Under the pieces are notes generated by a model. The model did no database searches and was not told the origin of the DNA. It was given only the letters and a program-made list of their open reading frames with translations. Both the position numbers and the translations under genes were made by a program. From Mesorhizobium sp. M7A.F.Ca.US.006.01.1.1 (GTDB taxonomy: Bacteria > Pseudomonadota > Alphaproteobacteria > Rhizobiales > Rhizobiaceae): a stretch of DNA of 34,186 bases. Numbering within the stretch: the first letter of the stretch is position 1; each line of letters begins with the position of its first letter. This document shows positions 26,684 through 34,186 of this stretch, in pieces. The DNA is taken from the NCBI RefSeq assembly GCF_003997935.1, contig NZ_RZQL01000042.1:1-34186 (forward strand), given 5' to 3'.

Positions 26684-27340
26684 TCAGCCGATCGACTGGC
26701 CGGTCTTGGCCCAGTCGGCGAGGAACTGTTCCAGGCCCTTGTCGGTCAGCGGGTGCTTGACCAGTGCCTTCAGCGTCGCCGGCGGCACGGTTACGACGTC
26801 GGCGCCGATCAGCGCCGCCTGCTTGACGTGATTCACGGTGCGCACCGAAGCAACGAGGATCTCGGTCTGGAAATCGTAATTGTCGTAGATCTGCCGGATC
26901 TCCTGGATCAGCTCCATGCCGTCGATGCCGATGTCGTCGATGCGGCCGACGAAAGGCGAGATGAACGAAGCGCCGGCCTTGGCCGCCAGCAGCGCCTGGT
27001 TGGCCGAAAAGCACAGGGTGACATTGACCAGGCGGTTCATCTCGGTGCGGATCGTCTTGCAGGCCTTGAGGCCGTCGAGCGTCAGCGGCACCTTGATGCA
27101 GACATTGTCGGCGATCTTGGCCAGAACCTTGGCCTGCTGCATCATCTCGGAATATTCGGTGGCGGTGACTTCAGCCGAGACCGGACCCTTGACGATGTTG
27201 CAGATCTCTTTGGTGACATCGGCGATCTTGCCGCCGGATTTGAGGATCAGCGACGGATTGGTGGTGACGCCGTCGAGCAGCCCCAGATCGTTCAGCTCAC
27301 GGATGTCCTTGACGTCGGCGGTGTCGACAAAAAATTTCAT
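26684..27340 (-). CDS. tal: Transaldolase, small (FSA-like) type
   Basis: A pentose-phosphate pathway enzyme that moves a dihydroxyacetone unit between sugar phosphates. It is 218 residues, the compact FSA/TalC-type length rather than the 310-residue TalB type. The Schiff-base lysine is Lys83 in VCIKVPLT. Other family blocks are [60 protein letters not shown] and [17 protein letters not shown]. Phe130 sits where fructose-6-phosphate aldolase has the catalytic Tyr131, which favours transaldolase over aldolase activity. ATG 27340 has AGGAG eight bases upstream; a longer frame to 27379 is not conserved. It is divergent from priA by 90 bases. Confidence 0.94.
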   Translation of the reverse strand: MKFFVDTADVKDIRELNDLGLLDGVTTNPSLILKSGGKIADVTKEICNIVKGPVSAEVTATEYSEMMQQAKVLAKIADNVCIKVPLTLDGLKACKTIRTEMNRLVNVTLCFSANQALLAAKAGASFISPFVGRIDDIGIDGMELIQEIRQIYDNYDFQTEILVASVRTVNHVKQAALIGADVVTVPPATLKALVKHPLTDKGLEQFLADWAKTGQSIG

Positions 27341-27430
27341 GGCGGGTCTCCTGAAGATTTTCACGTGCATGTCATGCACATTCGTGGTCGGCCTTTGATC
27401 TAGACCAAAGTCAGGGCAAGGTCACGCCTC

Positions 27431-29614
27431 ATGATCGAAGATTCGCCCTTTGTCGCAGCCGCACCGGTGCTGGTGCCGATGCCTGCCGAACGCCCCTACA
27501 CCTATGCCGTGCCGGCCGGCATGCGCGTGGTGCCGGGCTCGATCGTGCGCGTGCCGCTCGGGCCGCGCCAGGTCGCCGGCATCGTCTGGGACGGCGCGGT
27601 CGAGAAAGTCGACGCGAAAAAGCTGCGCCCCATCGAACAGGTCTTCGACTGCCCACCGATCGACCGCGCGATGCGCCGTTTCGTCGACTGGGTGGCGCAA
27701 TACACGCTGTCGCCTCCAGGCATGGTTGCGCGCATGCTGCTCAGGGCATCGGAGGCTTTCGACCCCGAACCGTGGATCGAGGGGCTGCAGCGCACGCTTC
27801 TCGCACCCGACAGGATGACGGGCGCCAGGCAGCGCGTGCTGGAGACGGCCGAAGGCGGGCTCGCCTGGACGCGATCCGGCCTTGCCCACGCCGCAGGCGT
27901 GTCGTCGACGGTGATCGACGGCCTGAGGGCACAAGGCGTGTTCGAGACGGTGATGATCCCGCCGCGCCCGGTGGTGGCCGCGCCCGATTCCAGCTACGCC
28001 ATACCGGAACTGATGCCTGACCAGAGCGCTGCGGCGCAGATGTTGCGCGCCAATGTCGCAGCCGGCGTGTTCAACGTCGCGCTGCTCGACGGCGTCACCG
28101 GATCAGGCAAGACCGAGGTCTATTTCGAGGCGGTGGCGGCTGCGCTCGACCAAGGCAGGCAGGTGCTGATCCTGCTGCCGGAAATCGCGCTGACGCATGC
28201 CTTTCTCGAGCGCTTCCAGCAGCGCTTCGGCGCCAAGCCGGGCGAATGGCATTCCGACTTGCCGCCGCGGATGCGCGAGCGGGTTTGGCGGCAGGTGGCG
28301 GAAGGCGGCGTGCGGGTCGTCGCCGGTGCGCGTTCGGCGCTGTTCCTGCCGTTCAAGGAGCTCGGCCTGATCGTCGTCGACGAGGAGCATGACCCTGCCT
28401 ACAAGCAGGAGGACCGCGTCTTCTACAATGCGCGCGACATGGCCGTGGTGCGCGGCCATATCGGCAGCTTTCCGGTGGTGCTGGCATCGGCGACGCCATC
28501 GGTCGAAAGCCGGGTCAATGCGAGCCAGGGTAAATACAACAGGGCCGTGCTCTCCGCTCGCTTCGCCGAGGCGGCGCTTCCGCATCTGAAGGCGGTCGAC
28601 ATGCGGCGCGCGCCGCCGGCGCGAGGCGGTTTCCTGTCGCCGGTGCTGCTCGACCAGATGCGCCAGACGCTGGAGAGGCAGGAGCAGTCGCTGCTGTTCC
28701 TCAACCGGCGCGGCTATGCGCCGCTGACGCTGTGCCGGGTCTGCGGTCATCGCTTCGGCTGCCCCGTCTGCTCGGCCTGGCTGGTCGAGCACCGTTTTCG
28801 CGGTCAGCTCGTCTGCCATCATTGCGGGCACAATGAGCGCCGCCCCGAAGCCTGCCCGGAATGCGGCACGCTCGATCATCTGGTCGCCTGCGGACCGGGC
28901 GTCGAGCGGATCGCCGAAGAGGTCGTTACGCATTTTCCCGACGCGCGCACCATCGTCTTGTCGTCGGACCTGATGGGCGGCGTGCGGCGGCTGCGGCTGG
29001 AGCTGGAGGCGATCGCCGATGGCGAGGCCGACATCGTCATCGGCACGCAGCTCGTCGCCAAGGGCCATAATTTTCCCAACATGACACTGGTCGGCGTCGT
29101 CGACGCCGATCTCGGACTTGCCAATGGCGATCCGCGCGCCGCCGAGCGCACGTTCCAGCTGCTCAGTCAGGTCACCGGCCGCGCCGGCCGCACCGGCAAG
29201 AAGAGCCTTGGCCTTTTGCAGACTTTTCAGCCCGACCACCCGGTGATGCGGGCGATCGTCTCCGGTGACGCCGAGGCCTTTTACGAGCGCGAGATTGCCG
29301 AGCGTGAACGCGCGGCCCTGCCACCCTTCGGCCGGCTGGCCGGCGTCATCGTCAGCGCGGTGACGCGAGCGGAAGCCGAGGGCCATGCACGCGGCCTGCG
29401 CCGCGCCGCGCCCGAGGCGACAGATTTGTTCGTGCTCGGCCCGGCGGAGGCGCCGTTGTCACTGCTCGGCGGCCGTCACCGGTTCCGTCTGCTGATCCAG
29501 GGCGAACGGCGCGCCGACATGCAGGGTTTCATCAGAGCCATGCTGGCCAATGGGCCGAAGCAGCGCGGTTCTGTCAGGGTGCAGGTCGACATCGACCCGC
29601 AGAGCTTTTTGTAA
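27431..29614 (+). CDS. priA: Primosomal helicase PriA
   Basis: A DNA helicase that recognises stalled replication forks and reloads the replisome. The 727-residue product has an N-terminal 3'-end binding domain (about 1-110: VLVPMPAERPYTYAVPAGM, GSIVRVPLGPR), Walker A GVTGSGKT at 221-228, DEEH at 317-320, SATPSVES, and the C-terminal helicase half with GTQLVAKGHNFP and QVTGRAGR. Eight zinc-binding cysteines are present at 435, 438, 444, 447, 462, 465, 475 and 478, the normal PriA set. ATG 27431 has AAGG about ten bases upstream. PriA next to the atp operon is a familiar rhizobial order. It is co-oriented with the racemase gene. Confidence 0.96.
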   Translation: MIEDSPFVAAAPVLVPMPAERPYTYAVPAGMRVVPGSIVRVPLGPRQVAGIVWDGAVEKVDAKKLRPIEQVFDCPPIDRAMRRFVDWVAQYTLSPPGMVARMLLRASEAFDPEPWIEGLQRTLLAPDRMTGARQRVLETAEGGLAWTRSGLAHAAGVSSTVIDGLRAQGVFETVMIPPRPVVAAPDSSYAIPELMPDQSAAAQMLRANVAAGVFNVALLDGVTGSGKTEVYFEAVAAALDQGRQVLILLPEIALTHAFLERFQQRFGAKPGEWHSDLPPRMRERVWRQVAEGGVRVVAGARSALFLPFKELGLIVVDEEHDPAYKQEDRVFYNARDMAVVRGHIGSFPVVLASATPSVESRVNASQGKYNRAVLSARFAEAALPHLKAVDMRRAPPARGGFLSPVLLDQMRQTLERQEQSLLFLNRRGYAPLTLCRVCGHRFGCPVCSAWLVEHRFRGQLVCHHCGHNERRPEACPECGTLDHLVACGPGVERIAEEVVTHFPDARTIVLSSDLMGGVRRLRLELEAIADGEADIVIGTQLVAKGHNFPNMTLVGVVDADLGLANGDPRAAERTFQLLSQVTGRAGRTGKKSLGLLQTFQPDHPVMRAIVSGDAEAFYEREIAERERAALPPFGRLAGVIVSAVTRAEAEGHARGLRRAAPEATDLFVLGPAEAPLSLLGGRHRFRLLIQGERRADMQGFIRAMLANGPKQRGSVRVQVDIDPQSFL

Positions 29615-29668
29615 GGTCACGCTTTCAGCGATAAGTTGCCCGCAAGCGAGCGAGGAACGGAATATCAT

Positions 29669-30364
29669 ATGAAAACCCTTGGCCTTCTCGGCGGCATGAG
29701 CTGGGAATCCACCGCCATCTACTATCGCCTGCTCAACGAGATCGTGCGCGAGCGGCTGGGTGGGCTGCATTCGGCGAAACTGCTTCTGTGGTCGTTCGAC
29801 TTCGCCGAGATCGCCGAGCGGCAGCATCATGGTGACTGGGATGGCGCCGGTGTGCTTCTCGTCGAAGCCGCACGCAAGCTCGAGGCCGGCGGCGCGGAGG
29901 GTCTGCTTTTGTGCACCAACACCATGCACAAACTGGCCGACCAAGTGCAGGCGTCGGTGTCGATCCCGCTGATCCACATAGCCGATGCCACCGCGGTGGC
30001 GGTCAAGCGCGCCGGCATGCAGCGTCCGGCGCTGCTGGCGACGCGCTTCACCATGGAGCAGGATTTCTACAAGGGCCGGCTCGCCGACAGATTTGGCTTG
30101 AACCCTGTCGTACCCGATAGTGCCGGGCGCGACATGGTCCATCGCGTCATCTACGACGAGTTGTGCCAGGGCATCGTCAAGGAGACTTCAAAGGCGGCCT
30201 ATATCACCGAGACCGAGCGCCTGCGCCGCGAAGAGGCGGCCGACAGCGTCATCATGGGCTGCACCGAGATCACCATGCTCATAGGCCAGCTGGATTTCGA
30301 CATTCCGGTCTTCGACACGACGCGCATTCATGCCGAGGCGGCTGTGGAATTCGCGCTCGGTTGA
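29669..30364 (+). CDS. Aspartate/glutamate racemase family protein
   Basis: A 231-residue cofactor-independent amino-acid racemase of the Asp/Glu/hydantoin family, closest by pattern to broad-specificity racemases such as YgeA. The start MKTLGLLGGMSWEST is the family signature. The two catalytic cysteines are Cys82 (GLLLCTNTMHK) and Cys198 (VIMGCTEITML). LIHIADATA and ATRFTMEQDFYKGRL are also conserved. It should interconvert D and L forms of an acidic or other amino acid; the substrate is uncertain. ATG 29669 is used; a frame to 29636 adds eleven unconserved residues. It follows priA by 54 bases and probably reads on from it. Confidence 0.92.
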   Translation: MKTLGLLGGMSWESTAIYYRLLNEIVRERLGGLHSAKLLLWSFDFAEIAERQHHGDWDGAGVLLVEAARKLEAGGAEGLLLCTNTMHKLADQVQASVSIPLIHIADATAVAVKRAGMQRPALLATRFTMEQDFYKGRLADRFGLNPVVPDSAGRDMVHRVIYDELCQGIVKETSKAAYITETERLRREEAADSVIMGCTEITMLIGQLDFDIPVFDTTRIHAEAAVEFALG

Positions 30365-30459
30365 TGTGCTTTTCCTAAAGTGCCGGGAGCCATCTGGCGT
30401 GGGGTTTTTCCTTCGCTAGAATGCCCGGAATTTCAAAACAGGCATTTCGAGGGGACAGT

Positions 30460-30855
30460 ATGGATTTTGCGCTTCCATGGCCGACGAGCCAAGGCGAATG
30501 GCTGGCCTGGTCGAGCGCCGTCTTCACCGTGCTGCTCGGTCTTTTGTTCTTCCTGGCGCCGGGGCTCGCCTTTCGTGCCCTGCGCCTGCAGGTCAAGCCA
30601 GAGAAGGCTGCTGCGATCGCCGAGGGGCGCGGCAGGATGTCGGGCTTTTATCTCGGCGTCGGCCTGTGCTGTATCCTGCTGGCGCAGCCGCTGATCTACA
30701 TGGCGCTCGGCTTTTCCTGGCTGTTCACCGCCTTCGGCCGGCTGCTGTCGATGATGTCGGATGGCGCCAACACGCCTTTCAATTGGGTTTCCATTGTGCT
30801 GGAATTGGTGCTGGCGGCGTTACCGCTCGCCTTTGCCTTCGGCTTTCTGCCTTGA
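30460..30855 (+). CDS. Small multi-pass membrane protein next to the atp operon
   Basis: A 131-residue protein, unrecognised in function. It starts MDFALPWPTSQGEWLAWSSA and has about three to four hydrophobic segments: roughly 20-42 (VFTVLLGLLFFLAPGLAF), 60-95 (MSGFYLGVGLCCILLAQPLI and LGFSWLFTAFGRLL), and 108-130 (VSIVLELVLAALPLAFAFGF). A charged stretch (LRLQVKPEKAAAIAEGRGR) separates the first two. I have an impression of similar small proteins in Agrobacterium near the ATP synthase genes, some carrying an unproven phage-infection name, but cannot confirm it. ATG 30460 has GAGGGG six bases upstream; an ATG at 30421 gives a hydrophilic extension without a good site. Confidence 0.75.
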   Translation: MDFALPWPTSQGEWLAWSSAVFTVLLGLLFFLAPGLAFRALRLQVKPEKAAAIAEGRGRMSGFYLGVGLCCILLAQPLIYMALGFSWLFTAFGRLLSMMSDGANTPFNWVSIVLELVLAALPLAFAFGFLP

Positions 30856-30937
30856 ATCGTTGGGTATTCCGCGATGGAAGACGGGTGACTTTCGCCGGAT
30901 GCGACAATAGTGCCTGAAAACCATGCGGAACGACGCA

Positions 30938-30965
30938 TTGCGGTCTTAAAATGCCTGTGCTAGAC
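30938..30965 (+). promoter_or_regulatory. Candidate promoter of the atp operon
   Basis: TTGCGG (30938-30943) and CTAGAC (30960-30965) are 16 bases apart in the 246-base gap before atpH, close to the rhizobial CTTGAC-N17-CTATAT pattern. The rest of the leader to 31101 is AT-richer than its surroundings and holds no supported gene. Initiation near 30972 would give a leader of about 130 bases. Confidence 0.4.
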
Positions 30966-31101
30966 GGCAATCGACTTTCGGCCGGGGATAGCGGAAGCCG
31001 CGCCTCCGTGCTCGAAAAAATGCAGTAAGGTCAAAGATTTAGCCAGAGTTTTTGCTCGCGCCAACAATCTACGGCCTGTCAGACAAGAGAAAAGACGGTC
31101 C

Positions 31102-31662
31102 GTGGCTCAATCGTCATCGCCAATCTCAGGTGTCGCAGAACGCTATGCGGGTTCGCTGTTCGAACTCGCCCTGCAGGCAAATTCCGTGGCCAAGGTCGAA
31201 GCCGACCTCAACAGCTTCGAAGCCATGCTCGCGGGCAGCGCTGATCTCACCCGGCTGATCAACAGCCCGGTGTTCTCCAGCGAGGACCAGGCGAAGGCCA
31301 TTGCGGCGATCGCCGACAAGGCCGGGATCACCGGCCTCACCGGAAATTTCCTGCGCGTCGTCGCCCGCAACCGCCGGCTGTTCGCCATTCCCGGTATGAT
31401 CAGGGCGTTCCGCCAGATATCAGCCGAACATCGTGGCGAGACCGCTGCTGAAGTGACGTCGGCTCACGAGCTGACGGCTGCCCAGCAGACCGAACTCAAG
31501 GCGGCGCTGAAGAGTGTTGCCGGCAAGGACGTGGCCATCTCCGTCACCGTCGATCCGTCGCTGCTCGGCGGGCTGGTGGTCAAGATGGGCTCGCGCCAGA
31601 TCGATACGTCGCTCAAAACCAAACTCAATTCGCTCAAGCTTGCACTGAAAGAGGTCGGCTGA
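31102..31662 (+). CDS. atpH: F1F0 ATP synthase subunit delta
   Basis: Part of the peripheral stalk that ties F1 to the membrane sector. The 186-residue product matches the family in order: [60 protein letters not shown], and the C-terminal [21 protein letters not shown] with [13 protein letters not shown]. It starts with GTG at 31102, with a purine-rich AAGAGAAAAGA upstream; no ATG is in the right place. The stop shares one base with the atpA start (TGATG). As in other Alphaproteobacteria, the F1 genes (atpHAGDC) form an operon apart from the F0 genes. Confidence 0.96.
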   Translation: MAQSSSPISGVAERYAGSLFELALQANSVAKVEADLNSFEAMLAGSADLTRLINSPVFSSEDQAKAIAAIADKAGITGLTGNFLRVVARNRRLFAIPGMIRAFRQISAEHRGETAAEVTSAHELTAAQQTELKAALKSVAGKDVAISVTVDPSLLGGLVVKMGSRQIDTSLKTKLNSLKLALKEVG

Positions 31663-33191
31663 TGGACATCCGCGCCGCGGAAATTTCCGCAATTCTGAAA
31701 GACCAGATCAAGAATTTCGGCAAGGAGGCCGAGGTCTCCGAAGTCGGACAGGTGCTGTCCGTCGGTGACGGTATCGCCCGTGTCTACGGCCTCGACAATG
31801 TCCAGGCCGGCGAGATGGTCGAATTCCCCGGCGGCATCCGCGGCATGGCGCTCAACCTCGAAGCCGACAATGTCGGCGTCGTCATCTTCGGCGCCGACCG
31901 CGACATCAAGGAAGGCGACATCGTCAAGCGCACCGGCGCCATCGTCGACGTCCCCGTCGGCCCCGGCCTGCTCGGCCGCGTCGTCGACGCGCTCGGCAAT
32001 CCGATCGACGGCAAGGGCCCGATCAAGGCAGTCGAGCGCAAGCGCGTCGACGTCAAGGCGCCCGGCATCATCCCGCGCAAATCGGTGAACGAGCCGATGT
32101 CAACCGGCCTCAAGGCCATCGATGCGCTGATCCCGGTCGGCCGCGGCCAGCGCGAGCTGGTCATCGGCGATCGCCAGACCGGCAAGACCGCCATCATCCT
32201 CGACACGATGCTCAACCAGAAATCGGTGCACGACAACGGCCCCGAGAAGGAAAAGCTCTACTGCGTCTATGTCGCCGTCGGCCAGAAGCGCTCGACCGTC
32301 GCGCAGTTCGTCAAGGTGCTGGAAGAGCGCGGCGCGCTCGAATACTCGATCATCGTCGCCGCCACCGCTTCCGATCCGGCACCGATGCAGTTCCTGGCGC
32401 CGTTCGCCGGCGCCACCATGGGCGAATATTTCCGCGACAATGGCATGCACGCGCTGATCAGCTATGACGATCTGTCGAAGCAGGCCGTCGCCTATCGCCA
32501 GATGTCGCTGCTGCTGCGCCGCCCTCCGGGCCGCGAAGCCTATCCGGGCGACGTCTTCTATCTGCACTCGCGCCTGCTCGAGCGCGCCGCCAAGCTCAAC
32601 GACGATCTGGGTGGTGGCTCGCTGACCGCCCTGCCGATCATCGAGACACAGGCCAACGACGTGTCGGCCTACATCCCGACCAACGTGATCTCGATCACCG
32701 ATGGCCAGATCTTCCTCGAAACCAACCTGTTCTTCCAGGGCATCCGTCCCGCGGTGAACGTCGGTCTGTCGGTCAGCCGCGTCGGCTCGGCCGCGCAGAT
32801 TAAGGCGATGAAGCAGGTTGCCGGCTCGATCAAGGGCGAGCTCGCGCAGTACCGCGAAATGGCGGCCTTCGCGCAGTTCGGCTCGGATCTCGACGCCGCC
32901 ACGCAGCGCCTGCTCAACCGCGGATCGCGCCTGACCGAACTCCTGAAGCAGCCGCAGTTCTCGCCGCTGAAGACGGAAGAGCAGGTCGCGGTGATCTTCG
33001 CCGGCGTCAACGGCTATCTCGACAAGCTGCCGGTCAACCAGGTCGGCAAGTTCGAGCATGGCCTGCTCAGCCACATGCGTTCGGCAGGCAAGGACGTCCT
33101 CGATGCCATCCGCAAGGAAAAGGCGCTGTCGGACGATCTGCGCGCCAAGCTGAAGGCCGAGATCGACGCTTTCGCCAAGACCTTCGCCTGA
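31662..33191 (+). CDS. atpA: F1F0 ATP synthase subunit alpha
   Basis: The non-catalytic nucleotide-binding subunit of the F1 hexamer. It is 509 residues, close to the usual 510-513. The Walker A motif GDRQTGKT is at 169-176, the same numbering as in E. coli. Other blocks are [62 protein letters not shown], and the subunit-alpha signature [17 protein letters not shown], including the conserved Arg (SVSRVG) that reaches the catalytic site. It is translationally coupled to atpH, with 31 bases before atpG. Confidence 0.98.
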   Translation: MDIRAAEISAILKDQIKNFGKEAEVSEVGQVLSVGDGIARVYGLDNVQAGEMVEFPGGIRGMALNLEADNVGVVIFGADRDIKEGDIVKRTGAIVDVPVGPGLLGRVVDALGNPIDGKGPIKAVERKRVDVKAPGIIPRKSVNEPMSTGLKAIDALIPVGRGQRELVIGDRQTGKTAIILDTMLNQKSVHDNGPEKEKLYCVYVAVGQKRSTVAQFVKVLEERGALEYSIIVAATASDPAPMQFLAPFAGATMGEYFRDNGMHALISYDDLSKQAVAYRQMSLLLRRPPGREAYPGDVFYLHSRLLERAAKLNDDLGGGSLTALPIIETQANDVSAYIPTNVISITDGQIFLETNLFFQGIRPAVNVGLSVSRVGSAAQIKAMKQVAGSIKGELAQYREMAAFAQFGSDLDAATQRLLNRGSRLTELLKQPQFSPLKTEEQVAVIFAGVNGYLDKLPVNQVGKFEHGLLSHMRSAGKDVLDAIRKEKALSDDLRAKLKAEIDAFAKTFA

Positions 33192-33222
33192 GCGAATTGC
33201 AAGACGGGATCAGGTTTGAAGC

Positions 33223-34107
33223 ATGCCTTCATTAAAAGACCTTCGTAACCGTATCGCCTCGGTCAAGGCGACGCAGAAGATCACCAAGGCGATGCAGATG
33301 GTCGCCGCGGCGAAGCTGCGCCGTGCGCAAGAGGCCGCGGAAGCGGCGCGCCCTTATTCGGAGCGCATGGGTTCCGTTCTGGCCAACATCACCCAGGCAA
33401 TCGGCGGCGGCGGCGATGCCCCGGCGCTGATGACCGGCACAGGCAAGGACGACGTGCATCTGCTCGTCGTCTGCACCGCCGAGCGCGGCCTGTGCGGCGG
33501 CTTCAATTCGCAGATCGCCCGCCTTGCCCGCGACCACATCCGCAAGCTTTTGGCGGACGGCAAGCAGGTCAAGATCATCTGCGTCGGCAAGAAGGGTTTC
33601 GACATCCTGCGCCGCGACTATGCCTCGATGATCATAGACCGCGTCGACCTGCGCGAGGTCAAGACACTCGGCTTCGTCAATGCCGATGCGATCGCCAAGA
33701 AGGTCATCCACCTCTTCAATGAGGGCGGCTTCGACATCTGCACGCTGTTTTATTCGCAGTTCAAGTCGGTGATCAGCCAGATCCCGACCGCGCAGCAGAT
33801 CATTCCAGCGGGCGTTGCTTCGGCTCCGGCCGAGGCGATCGATGGCGGCAACGCTGTCTATGAATATGAGCCGGAGCCGGGCGAAATCCTCTCTGACCTC
33901 ATTCCGCGCAACATCTCCGTGCAGGTTTTCCGGGCGCTGCTCGAAAACGTGGCCGGCGAAATGGGTGCCAAGATGAGCGCCATGGACAATGCGACGCGCA
34001 ACGCCGGCGACATGATCAACAAGCTGTCGATCACCTATAACCGCCAGCGGCAGGCGCAGATCACCAAGGAACTGATCGAAATCATTTCGGGCGCCGAGGC
34101 GCTCTAG
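33223..34107 (+). CDS. atpG: F1F0 ATP synthase subunit gamma
   Basis: The rotor shaft of F1. The 294-residue product has the conserved N-terminal coiled-coil helix ([40 protein letters not shown]), the central Rossmann-like part with [16 protein letters not shown], and the C-terminal helix ending [20 protein letters not shown] and [14 protein letters not shown]. It has an alphaproteobacterial-type middle insertion ([19 protein letters not shown]). ATG 33223 is preceded by CAGG about ten bases upstream. The atpD start is not reached within the 79 bases that remain after it. Confidence 0.97.
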   Translation: MPSLKDLRNRIASVKATQKITKAMQMVAAAKLRRAQEAAEAARPYSERMGSVLANITQAIGGGGDAPALMTGTGKDDVHLLVVCTAERGLCGGFNSQIARLARDHIRKLLADGKQVKIICVGKKGFDILRRDYASMIIDRVDLREVKTLGFVNADAIAKKVIHLFNEGGFDICTLFYSQFKSVISQIPTAQQIIPAGVASAPAEAIDGGNAVYEYEPEPGEILSDLIPRNISVQVFRALLENVAGEMGAKMSAMDNATRNAGDMINKLSITYNRQRQAQITKELIEIISGAEAL

Positions 34108-34110
34108 GCG

Positions 34111-34139
34111 CGGTTCGCGGGGTTTTCGCCCGCGACCGG
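34111..34139 (+). other. Hairpin between atpG and atpD
   Basis: CGGTTCGCGGG (34111-34121) pairs with CCCGCGACCG (34130-34139) apart from one extra T, around a short loop containing GTTTTCG. No T-run follows, so it is more likely an mRNA-stabilising or processing hairpin than a terminator. The A-rich run after it leads toward the atpD start. Confidence 0.6.
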
Positions 34140-34186
34140 ACCGCGTGAGAAACAAAGGACGAAAAAGGGTAAAGACGAAGGCGAAA

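Noticed and set aside
28103..29386. A 427-residue minus-strand open frame opposite priA
   Set aside because: Shadow frame; the PriA reading has helicase motifs and all zinc cysteines.

Overview
The window reads as core chromosome of a Rhizobiales alphaproteobacterium, most likely Mesorhizobium or a close relative. The basis is high GC content, the gene order purH / heparinase-like / rsmB / htpX, the five-gene style atp operon opening with atpH-atpA-atpG, Usg and SDHAF4-like (DUF1674) proteins, and two styles of long palindromic intergenic repeat that I associate with rhizobia. There is no phage, transposon, integrase, CRISPR array, rRNA or tRNA that I can see.

Layout. 1-5672 is a minus-strand block: purH (its 3' end lies outside the window), a heparinase II/III-like protein, rsmB and htpX. 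5778-8051 holds a small succinate dehydrogenase assembly factor, an HAD phosphatase and a transglutaminase-like protein. These are bracketed by two copies (6000-6206 and 7912-8051) of one palindromic repeat, which start or end right at stop codons. 8438-9916 is a single TadG-like VWA protein. It is followed by a shared terminator, and on the other strand by a very short unlisted gene (10032-10103) with an ideal ribosome binding site, a plausible promoter and its own terminator. 10298-14272 holds a cyclopropane-fatty-acid synthase that meets an acs-MOSC pair tail to tail. 14574-15051 holds usg and a second, different inverted repeat.

15090-19479 is a small redox/export neighbourhood: an aldo/keto reductase and an MFS exporter read together, a divergent LysR regulator with a candidate operator, and a second aldo/keto reductase convergent with LysR across a perfect 18-bp palindrome. 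19590-26651 holds yggS divergent from leuS, lptE overlapping leuS, and then a DNA translocase of the FtsK/SpoIIIE family that lacks the usual N-terminal membrane segments and ends in a strong terminator. 26684-30855 holds transaldolase, priA, an aspartate/glutamate racemase and a small membrane protein. 30938-34186 is the start of the F1 ATP synthase operon.

Most genes are housekeeping: purine synthesis, rRNA methylation, membrane protein quality control, acetate activation, leucyl-tRNA charging, LPS export, chromosome translocation, replication restart and ATP synthesis. The least explained material lies between genes. The three best candidates for something undescribed are the tiny gene at 10032-10103, the palindromic repeat pair with paired base changes in both copies, and the membrane-anchor-free FtsK with a tandem repeat carrying GANTC sites in its upstream region. 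All functional statements rest on reading motifs by eye; no database search was made.
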